From: Tistrella mobilis
GTDB taxonomy: Bacteria > Pseudomonadota > Alphaproteobacteria > Tistrellales > Tistrellaceae
DNA: 64,000 nt
Reading direction: 5' to 3'
NCBI RefSeq assembly: GCF_041468085.1
Contig: NZ_CP121015.1
Location: 186,001-250,000 of the forward strand
The position numbers were made by a program, and so were the translations under genes. Below the pieces are notes generated by a model. That model had not been told where the DNA came from and ran no database searches. It worked only from the letters and a program-made list of their open reading frames with translations. Of the stretch, positions 8,242 to 16,415 are shown piece after piece (within the stretch, counting starts at the first letter, position 1; the number at the start of each line of letters is the position of its first letter).

Positions 8242-9512
8242 TGGCGGCGGCCATGCTGCGGTCTCTGGTCGGGCGGCCGTCCGGCCGGGTGTGGACGGCG
8301 CTGCGCATGGGCGGGCTGGCGATCGGCCTGGCGCTGCGCGACATCCGCATGGATCGGCGCCTGGTGCTGTGCATGGTGCTGGCCATGGCGGCGGTGCTGG
8401 CCCCGCTGCTGGTGCTGTTCGGGCTGAAATTCGGCATCGTCAGCGGCCTGCGTGAGCAGTTGCGCAGCCACCCGCAGATGCGCGAACTGCGCCCGGTGGG
8501 TCAGTTCCGGCTGGACGACGCCTGGTTCGACCGGCTGCGCGACCGTGACGATGTGGCCTTTCTGGTGCCCAATACCCGCTATCTGACCGCCACCATCCGG
8601 CTTGGCGACGGCGGGCGCGTGGCGCCGTTGGACACCGAGATGATCCCCACCGCCCCCGGCGACCCGCTGTTTCCGGCCGGGATTCCCATCCCCGAGACGC
8701 TGACGAAAGTGGTGTTGAGCCGGCGCGCGGCCGAGAAACTGGGGCTTGCCGCCGGCGACACGGTACCGGGGGAGATCGGACGGAGCGTGGACGACCGGCG
8801 CGAGACGCTGGCGCTTGATCTGACGGTGGTGGGGGTGCTGCCCACCGAGGCCTTCGAACGTGATGCGGCCTTTGTGCCGCTTGACCTGCTGCTGGAAACC
8901 GAACGCTATCGCGAGGGCATGGCGGCGCCGCTGATCGGCGGCACCGGCACCGCACCGCCCGAGGACCCGCGCACCTTCGCCAGCTTCCGGATCTATGCGG
9001 GGGACGTCGATCAGGTAGAGGGGCTGCGCGATCATCTGGCGGCGGAACATATCGACACCCTGACGCGGCTGAGCGACATCCGGCTGATCCAGCGTTTCGA
9101 CACCGGGTTGACCTTCGTGTTCCTGATCATCGCCGTTCTGGGCGGCGGCGGCTATCTGGTCAGCCTGGCCGTGAGCCTTGCGGCGACGATGGAAACCAGA
9201 ACCCGGCAGTTCGGGCTGCTGCGTCTGGTCGGTTTTCAGTCGCTCAGCATCGGCCTGTTCCCCCTGGTGCATGCGCTGATCACCGCCCTGGCCGGATCGG
9301 CCGTGGCGATCGGGGTCTATTACGCGCTGGAGCCGGCGATCAACGCGGTGTTTCAGCAGCAGCTGGGCTTCAGTGACGTGGTATCCCGCCTGACCTGGGA
9401 ACATCTGGCGATCGCGATCGCGGGGTCGACCGGGGCGGCGGTTCTGGCCTCGTTTTTTGCGGCCTGGCGGGCCATGCGGGTGTCGCCGGCACAGGGGCTG
9501 CGCGATCAATGA
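8238..9512 (+). CDS. FtsX/MacB-like ABC permease (TagS-like)
   Basis: A 424-aa membrane protein with the LolC/MacB layout. The first transmembrane helix is at about 35-60 (LVLCMVLAMAAVLAPLLVLF). A large periplasmic domain of about 220 residues follows. Three helices in the C-terminal half start at TFVFLIIAVLGGGGYLVSLA and end near HLAIAIAGSTGAAVLASFF. The FtsX-like motif region METRTRQFGLLRLVGF sits between helices 2 and 3, and RVSPAQGLRDQ near the end is the familiar ADALR-type C-terminus. Start ATG overlaps the ATPase stop (ATGA). The partner ATPase is the preceding gene. Such permeases usually couple ATP hydrolysis to periplasmic or lipoprotein partners; the next two genes supply exactly those. 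Confidence 0.9.
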   Translation: MMAAAMLRSLVGRPSGRVWTALRMGGLAIGLALRDIRMDRRLVLCMVLAMAAVLAPLLVLFGLKFGIVSGLREQLRSHPQMRELRPVGQFRLDDAWFDRLRDRDDVAFLVPNTRYLTATIRLGDGGRVAPLDTEMIPTAPGDPLFPAGIPIPETLTKVVLSRRAAEKLGLAAGDTVPGEIGRSVDDRRETLALDLTVVGVLPTEAFERDAAFVPLDLLLETERYREGMAAPLIGGTGTAPPEDPRTFASFRIYAGDVDQVEGLRDHLAAEHIDTLTRLSDIRLIQRFDTGLTFVFLIIAVLGGGGYLVSLAVSLAATMETRTRQFGLLRLVGFQSLSIGLFPLVHALITALAGSAVAIGVYYALEPAINAVFQQQLGFSDVVSRLTWEHLAIAIAGSTGAAVLASFFAAWRAMRVSPAQGLRDQ

Positions 9513-9526
9513 CGAAAGGAGCGGCC

Positions 9527-12169
9527 ATGGCAGGGGTATTCGGGTCGGGCGCGCGACCGGCGCGCCATGCACGCCGCCTGATCGGAGCCGCGGCGATCCT
9601 GGGGGTGGCGGCACAGGCGATTCCACCGGCCACCGCCGAAGAGACGACGGCGCTTCCACCGTCGGCCGACGCGGCCTGGTGCGGCTATGACGACCCGGCC
9701 TGGATGCGGGAAGAGGATATCTATGCCGATGACCTGGGCCGGACCGTTCAATGCCCCGAACCGGCATCGGCCCAGACCCTGCCCGTGGAGCTGGTTCTGC
9801 CGATGCCCTGTCATCGGCGGATGGTGTTCCGCAAGGTATCGGTGTTGCAGGACAACATTCTGGACTACCCGGTGGCCAGGCTGGGCATGGTGACCGAGCC
9901 GGTGGACAACGCCGTTCTGAGCACGCTGGTGACGGCTGCTTCGTCGGAAGCCGGTGGTTCGGCGGCAACCGGCAAGGAAGATATCCGGCAGGATACAGGG
10001 CTGAGCATGAGCCTGGCCGCGGTTGTGAATCAGGCGGCAAACGGCGCCTGGACGGCACCGATCGGGGGCGGTTTCACCGATCCCGCCTCTGACAAAGCCG
10101 GCATGGAACGGGTGTATTATATCGGCAAATACGAGGTGACCGCGCCGCAATATGCCGCCTTCGCCCCAGGCGGTGCCGTGGATTGCGATGCCTCTTACAA
10201 GGCCGCTCTCTCGGTGTCGGTCGATGCGGATGCGGCGAAGAAAGATGCCATCCGCCTGGAGCCGGGCGAGGTGCTTGCGGCGAATAAAATTAACTGGTTC
10301 GACGCGGTCAACTTCGCTAACGCCTATTCCCTGTGGCTGTTGAAGGAGAATGCCGACAAGATCGCGAAAGGCGGCATCCCCCTGCTGCCCTATGAGCAGT
10401 CGGCCCCCGGATTTCTGCGCCTGCCGACCGAGGCCGAGTGGGAATTCGCCGCCCGCGGCGGGATTGCAGATCAGGCCACGCAGAACAGCCTGATGCCGCA
10501 GACGGCCAAGGGCATCGCCGCCACCCCGGACAATCTGGTCAACCGGGTTCAGCCGATAAGAGGTGGACCTCCGCTGTTTCTGGTCGGCAGTAAGATGCCC
10601 AATCTTCTGGGCCTGTACGACGTGGTCGGCAATGTGGAAGAGATCGTGCTCGATCTGTTCCGGCCGGTCGGGCCCGGGATGATGGGCGGCCAGTCCGGCG
10701 GTTTCCTCACCAGGGGCGGCAACAGCCTGATTACCGGCGCGTACTCCAGAGCGGCGGTCGGCACGCGCACGGAAAGCCGGTTCTATGTCAACGGGAGCGC
10801 GACCAGGAGCAACACGGTCGGCTTTCGGCTGGTGCTGTCGGCACACTTCTTCGTGAATGATCGTCAGAAGACGGGCTGGGGGGAGGATTCCACAAGCTGG
10901 GTCCGGGGCGGACAGCTGGCCCGGGCGCGCCTGGCGGCGGCCCGCATGCCCGAGGACGTTCCGGGCGGTGCCCGTCAGGCGGATGCCGACCGGCAGCTTG
11001 CCGGGCTGCAGACGCAGGTGGAGAGCCTGCAGGCGAAGGCGGCCACCGCGGCGCAGGAGATCGACAGGCTGAACGCGGCCAACGCCGCCTATCAGGCCCG
11101 GATCGCGGCGCTGCAGGACGATCTTGCGCCCAAGTCTGCCGCCCCTGCCGAGGACACCGCCGCCACGGCGGCTGCGCGTGAGCAACTGGCCCGGTTGCAG
11201 GCCGGGCATGAGCAGGCGCAGATGGAGATCGCCCGGCTTCAGATGGAACTGCAAGCCGAACGCGCGGCCAGCGGTGGTCGGGCGGCTGCCGCCGATGCGG
11301 CCAACCGCCTGCAGGGCGAGCTGGAGCGGGCGCAGGCGGAAGCCAAGAGGTTGCAGACCGCCTTGCAGGCGCAGCTGGTGCAGCTTGCGGCTGAACGCGA
11401 CCAGGCCCGACAGAGGGCGGTGCAGCTTGAGACGGACCTTAACCGCGCCATGGCGGCCGCCGACGACGGCCGGGCCGTCGAAGCGCGCCTTGCCGGGCTG
11501 CTGAGGGAACGCGATCAGGTCCGGCAGGAGAACGACCGGCTGCGCATGGCGCTGGCGGATGCGCAAGAGGCGGCGGATCGCCAGGGCGAACTGGACCGGC
11601 AGCTGAACAGGCTGCAGGCCGATGTCCGGCAGGCGCAGGCCGATAATGCCGAAATCACCGGCAATCTGGGTGTGGCGCGCCAGCATCTGGCGGCGGCCTC
11701 TGCCGAGGCGCGGCGCGGCGCGCGCGATGTCCGCCAGGAACGGGTGCGATCGGCCATGCTGACCGTTTCGGCGATCAACATGACCGAGCGCATGATCCGC
11801 TCTGCCGCTGCCCTCGCCGATCGGGCGCGGGGCAATCTGGCGGGGCTGCCGGCGGCAGAGCGCGCCACGGCCGAGGCCAGCCTCGCCGAGATCGCCCGCC
11901 GCATCGACATTCTGGAAACGACCAATACCGCGCAGTTCCGTTTCTATCTGGGCACGGTGCTGGCATTGGGTCGTGGTGCCACCGAGGACGTGACGGCGGC
12001 GGTGGCGGCGATACGGGCGGATCTGGCGGCCCAGGGGATCGTGGTTCTGGAGCAGGCCCTCGCCCTGGTGGAGCGGCATCTGGGGGTGGCGCTTCAGGCG
12101 GGCGGGGCCGTGCCTGAAACCGTGACCCGTGGCTGGCGGGACGACATCACGGCGGTGGGGCGGATATGA
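9527..12169 (+). CDS. Periplasmic SUMF1/FGE-fold protein fused to a long coiled coil (TagR-like)
   Basis: An 880-aa protein. ATG 9527 follows GAAAGGAG with good spacing; an ATG at 9509 overlapping the permease stop is the alternative. A signal peptide covers about 10-37, ending PATAEE. A formylglycine-generating-enzyme (sulfatase-modifying factor) fold covers about 180-440: YYIGKYEVTAPQYAAF, KINWFDAVNFANAYS, LRLPTEAEWEFAARGG, LGLYDVVGNVEEIV, TRGGNSL and VGFRLVLS. The two catalytic cysteines expected near the end of the domain are absent, so oxidase activity is unlikely. Residues about 485-735 form a long heptad-rich, Ala/Gln/Arg coiled coil, then a helical C-terminal domain. TagR of the T6SS phosphorylation pathway has the same non-enzymatic fold next to the same ABC pair, but the coiled coil is an addition. 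Confidence 0.88.
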   Translation: MAGVFGSGARPARHARRLIGAAAILGVAAQAIPPATAEETTALPPSADAAWCGYDDPAWMREEDIYADDLGRTVQCPEPASAQTLPVELVLPMPCHRRMVFRKVSVLQDNILDYPVARLGMVTEPVDNAVLSTLVTAASSEAGGSAATGKEDIRQDTGLSMSLAAVVNQAANGAWTAPIGGGFTDPASDKAGMERVYYIGKYEVTAPQYAAFAPGGAVDCDASYKAALSVSVDADAAKKDAIRLEPGEVLAANKINWFDAVNFANAYSLWLLKENADKIAKGGIPLLPYEQSAPGFLRLPTEAEWEFAARGGIADQATQNSLMPQTAKGIAATPDNLVNRVQPIRGGPPLFLVGSKMPNLLGLYDVVGNVEEIVLDLFRPVGPGMMGGQSGGFLTRGGNSLITGAYSRAAVGTRTESRFYVNGSATRSNTVGFRLVLSAHFFVNDRQKTGWGEDSTSWVRGGQLARARLAAARMPEDVPGGARQADADRQLAGLQTQVESLQAKAATAAQEIDRLNAANAAYQARIAALQDDLAPKSAAPAEDTAATAAAREQLARLQAGHEQAQMEIARLQMELQAERAASGGRAAAADAANRLQGELERAQAEAKRLQTALQAQLVQLAAERDQARQRAVQLETDLNRAMAAADDGRAVEARLAGLLRERDQVRQENDRLRMALADAQEAADRQGELDRQLNRLQADVRQAQADNAEITGNLGVARQHLAAASAEARRGARDVRQERVRSAMLTVSAINMTERMIRSAAALADRARGNLAGLPAAERATAEASLAEIARRIDILETTNTAQFRFYLGTVLALGRGATEDVTAAVAAIRADLAAQGIVVLEQALALVERHLGVALQAGGAVPETVTRGWRDDITAVGRI

Positions 12170-12258
12170 CGCCGGTCACGGACGACGCAGAGCGACGGCC
12201 GGCGGCCTGACCCGGTGTGGCATCAGCTGCTCTTGCGGCAGAAATGGGGGGACGGGGA

Positions 12259-13422
12259 ATGAAGCGACGCAGTCAGACGAAGTGGATGGGGCGGACGGGC
12301 GCCGCGGGGCGCGCCGGCCTGGTGGCGGTGACGGTTGCCGCCCTGGCGATGCAGGGCTGCGTGACCACGGGGGTGCGCAGCACCTATAGCGACCCGGCCG
12401 ATGCCTGTTCGGCACGGCGCGAGCCGTTGATTCAGATGGTCGAGCAGTTCAACGAGCCGATCGTGAAGGGGGCACTGATCGGGGCCGGCACCGGTGCGGC
12501 GGCGGGTGCCGGCCTCTCCTATGCCAATACCGGCAAGGTCAATCCGCTGGCCATGGCGGGTGGTGCTTTGGCCGGCGCGGTGCTCGGCGCCGGGGCCGGA
12601 TATCTGGAGGCCAGGCGGCAGCAGGTGAAGACCGCGAGCGAGCTGCAGGCGGCGGTGGATGCCGATGCCCGGGAATACGGGGCGCGCAGCAATGCGCTGC
12701 GCAACGCCATCACCACGCTCTACGACTGTCGGCGCAGCCAGATTGCAAAGGTCGCCGATCAGTTCCGCACGGGCGTGATGGCCGGACCGCAGGCGAGGGG
12801 AGAGCTGGAGCGCATCCGCCAGGCCATCGCGGCCGATGACGAGCTGCTGAACAAGGCGCTGGGCACCTCGGCCTCGCGGGTGGATGAGATCGCCTCGGCC
12901 CGCGCCAGTGCCGGCGGCTATGCCAGTACCGATGCCTATCTGGGCCAGGCGGCCAGCTGGACGCCGGTGGTGGAATGGGTCGATCCCGATGCGGCGACCC
13001 CGATGGCTGCGACCACCATGTATGCCCGCGGCAGCGTGAATGTCCGCAGCGGCCCGTCGACCGGCCATGGCGTGATCGCCGGCCTGAGCCAGGGCCAGCA
13101 GGTGCGGGTGACCGGCCGTGCCGGCAAGGGCGGCAGCTGGGCCGAAGTGCAGACCGGCGGCCAGACCGGCTATGTCCTGGCCTCGCTTCTGGCCGACCGG
13201 CCGGTGGTCTCGGCCCCGGTGCAGGCCCCGGCCGTGAAGGAGGTCGAGGCCCCCGCAGCCTCGCTGACCCCCGCCAGGGCGGTGATCGTGAACGCCCCGC
13301 CGGTGGCCGAGAATCCCGCCCAGGCGATGGTTCTTGAACAGCGGCAGACCGAGGGGATGGCCCGGAGCGAGGTGGCACGCACCATGGAGGATCTCAACCA
13401 TGCGATGAATCTCGTCTCCTGA
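12259..13422 (+). CDS. Glycine-zipper, SH3-domain lipoprotein (TagQ-like)
   Basis: A 387-aa lipoprotein. ATG 12259 was chosen because GGGGA precedes it and because it gives a proper type II signal peptide with lipobox LAMQGC (cleavage before Cys of CVTTGV). A glycine zipper at about residues 70-115 (GALIGAGTGAAAGAGLSYAN and GGALAGAVLGAGAGY) fits outer-membrane or lipid association. A helical segment follows, then a bacterial SH3 domain at about 255-310 (GSVNVRSGPSTGHGVI, GSWAEVQTGGQTGYVLASLL), then a proline-rich tail. It would sit at the outer end of the complex, like TagQ. It is separated from the SUMF gene by 89 bp. Confidence 0.88.
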   Translation: MKRRSQTKWMGRTGAAGRAGLVAVTVAALAMQGCVTTGVRSTYSDPADACSARREPLIQMVEQFNEPIVKGALIGAGTGAAAGAGLSYANTGKVNPLAMAGGALAGAVLGAGAGYLEARRQQVKTASELQAAVDADAREYGARSNALRNAITTLYDCRRSQIAKVADQFRTGVMAGPQARGELERIRQAIAADDELLNKALGTSASRVDEIASARASAGGYASTDAYLGQAASWTPVVEWVDPDAATPMAATTMYARGSVNVRSGPSTGHGVIAGLSQGQQVRVTGRAGKGGSWAEVQTGGQTGYVLASLLADRPVVSAPVQAPAVKEVEAPAASLTPARAVIVNAPPVAENPAQAMVLEQRQTEGMARSEVARTMEDLNHAMNLVS

Positions 13423-13514
13423 TCGACGGTGCCCGCCGTTGCGGGTGTGGGCGCGCGCACCGTCCGTCCGGCGATGCCGCCTGATGCCGGGAACAAGACA
13501 GGCGGAGGTGTGTG

Positions 13515-13823
13515 ATGATCGTCTTTCTGCGATGGCTGTTCCTGGTCCCCGGGATCGTCATCCTGGCATCGGCGCTGTTTTTGTGGATCGTGTCGATGTT
13601 CCTGATCGACATGCTGCCACCGATCCTGGGGCTGCGCATGGCGTCCGTGGCGCCGCTGGTGCTGGTGGGGCTGGCGCTGCTGGTGCCGGGTCTGCTGCTC
13701 TGCCTTGTGCCGACCCGTCGCCGACAGCCGGTCCTGTCTGCGGGCCGCGGCCGCGCTGGTGGCCGGCCCCGCCCGCCGGTCGGCGGTGGCCGCAGCCCGA
13801 GGGGGCGTCTCGACCGGCTCTGA
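13515..13823 (+). CDS. Small two-helix membrane protein
   Basis: A 102-aa protein beginning at ATG 13515, 6 nt after a GGAGG box; a GTG one codon earlier is possible. Two strongly hydrophobic segments (VFLRWLFLVPGIVILASALF, then SVAPLVLVGLALLVPGLLLC) are followed by a basic, Arg/Gly-rich cytoplasmic tail. It has no recognised family. Its position, 92 bp after the lipoprotein gene and just before a strong hairpin, makes it the likely last gene of the tubulin-like operon. It could be an accessory subunit of the permease or an unrelated small membrane protein. Confidence 0.65.
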   Translation: MIVFLRWLFLVPGIVILASALFLWIVSMFLIDMLPPILGLRMASVAPLVLVGLALLVPGLLLCLVPTRRRQPVLSAGRGRAGGRPRPPVGGGRSPRGRLDRL

Positions 13824-13857
13824 CCGGCGGGGGCATGGGACCGCATGCCCCTGCCGG
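13824..13857 (+). terminator. Strong stem-loop at the end of the tubulin-like operon
   Basis: Immediately after the small membrane protein stops, a 14-bp arm (ccggcgggggcatg) pairs with catgcccctgccgg around a 6-nt loop; a single G-U replaces a Watson-Crick pair. No T-run follows, so it may stop transcription with Rho or protect the 3' end rather than act as a classic intrinsic terminator. Confidence 0.55.
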
Positions 13858-13949
13858 AAATCCCGGCCGCCCGATGTCAGGGTTCCCACCCCGCCGGACG
13901 TCTTTCCCTTCAGATGGGATGACGATCCGGGAAAGGGACCAGCGGGATC

Positions 13950-16406
13950 ATGGACAGCCAGAGGGACAGGGGTCGCCAGAGGGACGGGGGCCGCCAAGGT
14001 GATGGGGGCAGGCCGTCGAAGGCCGGCGCGGCGGGTGTGATGCGCCCGATCGTGGTCGGGATCTGGGCCGCGACGGCCGTGATGGCCGGCGGTCCGGCGG
14101 CGATGCCGGCGCAGGCGCAGGCGCTGGCCGATCCCGCGGCGGCCCGGCCCCTGAACTTTCCGGCCCGGCCGCTGGGCGAGGCGCTGGCCGATCTGGGGGC
14201 ACAGACCGGTTTCGAGGTGGTCTATCCCACAGACCTCGTCGCCGGCCGGGTCTCGGCGGCCGTGCAGGGGGTGATGACCCCCGCCGAGGCCCTTGAACGC
14301 ATGCTGGCCGGCACCGGGCTTGAAGCGGTGGCGGTTGCCGGCGGCGGCACCACCCTCAGGCCGGTGAGCGGCGGCACGCCCGCGGCGGTGACGCTGGAGG
14401 CGCTGACCGTGACCGCCCAGAAACGGGAGCAGACCCCCGACGAGGTGCCCTTCGCCATGACCGTGCTGCCGCGGGTGGAGCTGGAAGAGGCCGGGGTCGA
14501 AGCCGTCGGCGACCTGTCGCGGGTGGTTCCGGGCGTCGAGATTGCCGACAATGTGCAATCGCGGCGCTACAGCACCTTCACCATCCGTGGCCTGGGCGAC
14601 CGCACCTTCAACCCGGATTCCGCCTCGGTCGGCGTCTATGTCGACGAGGTGTTCCGGCCGGTGACCGCGGCGGAAATGGACCTGCTGGATGTCGAGCAGG
14701 TCGAGGTGCTGAAAGGGCCGCAGGGCACGCTTTACGGCCGCAATTCGATCGGCGGCGCGATCAACGTCACCACCCGCGCCCCGTCGATGACCGGCACCGA
14801 AGCCGAGATGGAGCTGGGCGTCGGCGATTATGCGGCAAAGGAGGCGCGGCTCTATCTGGGGGCGCCGCTGGTCCGCGACAGGCTGGCCGGCAGCGTGACC
14901 GTGGCGATGCGCGATCGCGACGGCTATGTCGACAACATCGCGCCGGGCAAGGGCGAACTTGATCCGCTGCGCAGCGAAGCGGTGCGCCTGAAGCTGGTCG
15001 CCACCCCCAATGACCGGCTGCGGCTGGAACCGGTGATCGCCTACACCAACGAGACCGGCGGCTCGCCCCTGCCGCTGCTGTCGACGGGCCTGCCCGGCCG
15101 GCGCGAGATCTATGACGAGGGGGATTTCCGCTCGGTCAGGGAGCGGACCGATCTGTCGCTGCGGGCGTCCTGGCAGGCGAGCGACGATCTGGAGCTGACC
15201 TCGATCACCGCCTTCGCCCGCACCCGCGACGTGCTGGAGACATCCAACGCCACCGCCGGTTTCGGCCGGCTGCCCGGCTCTTACGGCGACGAGGCGGAGC
15301 GGACGAAGGAAGTCTCGCAGGAAATCCGGCTCGCCACCCCCGATGACGGCCGGCCGGTCTACTGGACGCTGGGCGGCACCTGGTACCGGACCAGCTATGA
15401 CAACCGGTACGACTATTACGACGTCTTCGACACCTATACCAGCCAGACGATCACCGCGGCCGATTACGACATCGAAGGCTATGCCGCCTTCGCCGATGTC
15501 GCCTGGCGGGCGACGGAGCGGCTGACCTTCACCCTGGGCGGGCGCTACACCCACGAGGAGAAGGAGCTGACCCTGGACGATTACGGCAGCTATTTCGGCC
15601 TGGAAGGCCGGGCGATCGAGCATCAGCAGGGCAGTTTCGTCGCTTTCAGCCCCGCGGTTTCGGCGCGCTATGCCGTCACCTCCGACATCACCGCCTATGC
15701 CCGCATCGCCCATGGCTTCAAGCCGGGCGGCTTCGTGGTCTACGGGCTGGGCGATCCCATCGCCGGCACGAAGAACACCGGCTTCGCCTCGGAGAGCGCG
15801 GTCACCTATGAAATCGGCATGAAGAGCCATCTTCTCGACCAGCGGCTGGATCTGGATGTGGCGCTCTATCACAGCGACGTCTCGGACCAGCAGTACCAGA
15901 CCTATGACGGCGCCACGCTGCAATTCCTCTACGACAATGCCGATGTCCGGATCTGGGGTGCCGAGGTTCAGGCCCGCGCCTGGATCACCGACCGGTTCGA
16001 CGTTTCGGCGTCGCTGGGGCTGATCGATGCCGAATACACCGCCGAGGAGGTGTCGGGCATCCGGGCCAAGGGCAAGAAGGTTCAGCAGGTGCCGGATTAC
16101 GACCTGAACCTGGCGGCCCGCTATGTCCAGCCGCTGGAAGACGGGATGGATCTGGTCGGCCGGGCCGAATGGGCGCTGACGGGGCAGAGCTATTTCGATG
16201 TCGGCAACACCATCTCGCAGGCGCCCTATTCGGTGGTCAATCTGCGGCTTGGGCTTGAAACCCCGCGCTGGGACCTGTCGGCCTGGGTCCGCAACGTCTT
16301 CGACGAGGATTACGCCCAGTGGGGCTATGTCGAGGCGTCGCCCCGCGCGGCCTGGTATATGGGCCCGCCCCGGACCTTCGGTGTCCGCGGCCGGCTGAAG
16401 TTCTGA
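13950..16406 (+). CDS. FecA-type TonB-dependent receptor with STN signalling domain
   Basis: An 818-aa outer-membrane receptor. After an odd 30-residue Arg/Gly/Asp-rich extension comes a signal peptide (about 31-58, ending PAQAQA). An STN domain follows at about 65-135 (LNFPARPLGEALADLGAQTG, then a VQGVMTPAEALERMLAGTGL stretch). The plug begins at about 145 with LEALTVTAQKREQ (TonB-box region) and contains TIRGLGDR and VEVLKGPQGTLYGRNSIGGA. The 22-strand barrel ends in GVRGRLKF with the terminal Phe. The STN domain means this receptor signals to a FecR, and the fecI-fecR pair at the left edge is the obvious partner. Translation may instead start at ATG 14040, which would leave the repeat-bearing extension untranslated; 13950 has the better ribosome-binding site (GAAAGGGA). 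Two IrtAB-like transporters follow. Confidence 0.93.
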   Translation: MDSQRDRGRQRDGGRQGDGGRPSKAGAAGVMRPIVVGIWAATAVMAGGPAAMPAQAQALADPAAARPLNFPARPLGEALADLGAQTGFEVVYPTDLVAGRVSAAVQGVMTPAEALERMLAGTGLEAVAVAGGGTTLRPVSGGTPAAVTLEALTVTAQKREQTPDEVPFAMTVLPRVELEEAGVEAVGDLSRVVPGVEIADNVQSRRYSTFTIRGLGDRTFNPDSASVGVYVDEVFRPVTAAEMDLLDVEQVEVLKGPQGTLYGRNSIGGAINVTTRAPSMTGTEAEMELGVGDYAAKEARLYLGAPLVRDRLAGSVTVAMRDRDGYVDNIAPGKGELDPLRSEAVRLKLVATPNDRLRLEPVIAYTNETGGSPLPLLSTGLPGRREIYDEGDFRSVRERTDLSLRASWQASDDLELTSITAFARTRDVLETSNATAGFGRLPGSYGDEAERTKEVSQEIRLATPDDGRPVYWTLGGTWYRTSYDNRYDYYDVFDTYTSQTITAADYDIEGYAAFADVAWRATERLTFTLGGRYTHEEKELTLDDYGSYFGLEGRAIEHQQGSFVAFSPAVSARYAVTSDITAYARIAHGFKPGGFVVYGLGDPIAGTKNTGFASESAVTYEIGMKSHLLDQRLDLDVALYHSDVSDQQYQTYDGATLQFLYDNADVRIWGAEVQARAWITDRFDVSASLGLIDAEYTAEEVSGIRAKGKKVQQVPDYDLNLAARYVQPLEDGMDLVGRAEWALTGQSYFDVGNTISQAPYSVVNLRLGLETPRWDLSAWVRNVFDEDYAQWGYVEASPRAAWYMGPPRTFGVRGRLKF
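13959..14012 (+). repeat. 18-bp tandem repeat at the start of the receptor gene
   Basis: Two near-identical 18-bp units (cagagggacaggggtcgc and cagagggacgggggccgc, 13959-13994) plus a diverged third copy encode QRDRGR-QRDGGR-QGDGGR ahead of the signal peptide. The frame is preserved whatever the copy number. Confidence 0.8.
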
Positions 16407-16415
16407 GGCCGGCCG

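Noticed and set aside
9527-12169. Sulfatase-maturing formylglycine-generating enzyme
   Set aside because: The active-site cysteines are missing and no sulfatase gene is present in the window.
1567-13823. A type VI secretion locus
   Set aside because: Only the TagQRST/PpkA-vWA-like accessory parts are seen; no sheath, baseplate, Hcp, VgrG, ClpV or kinase/phosphatase genes occur in the window.
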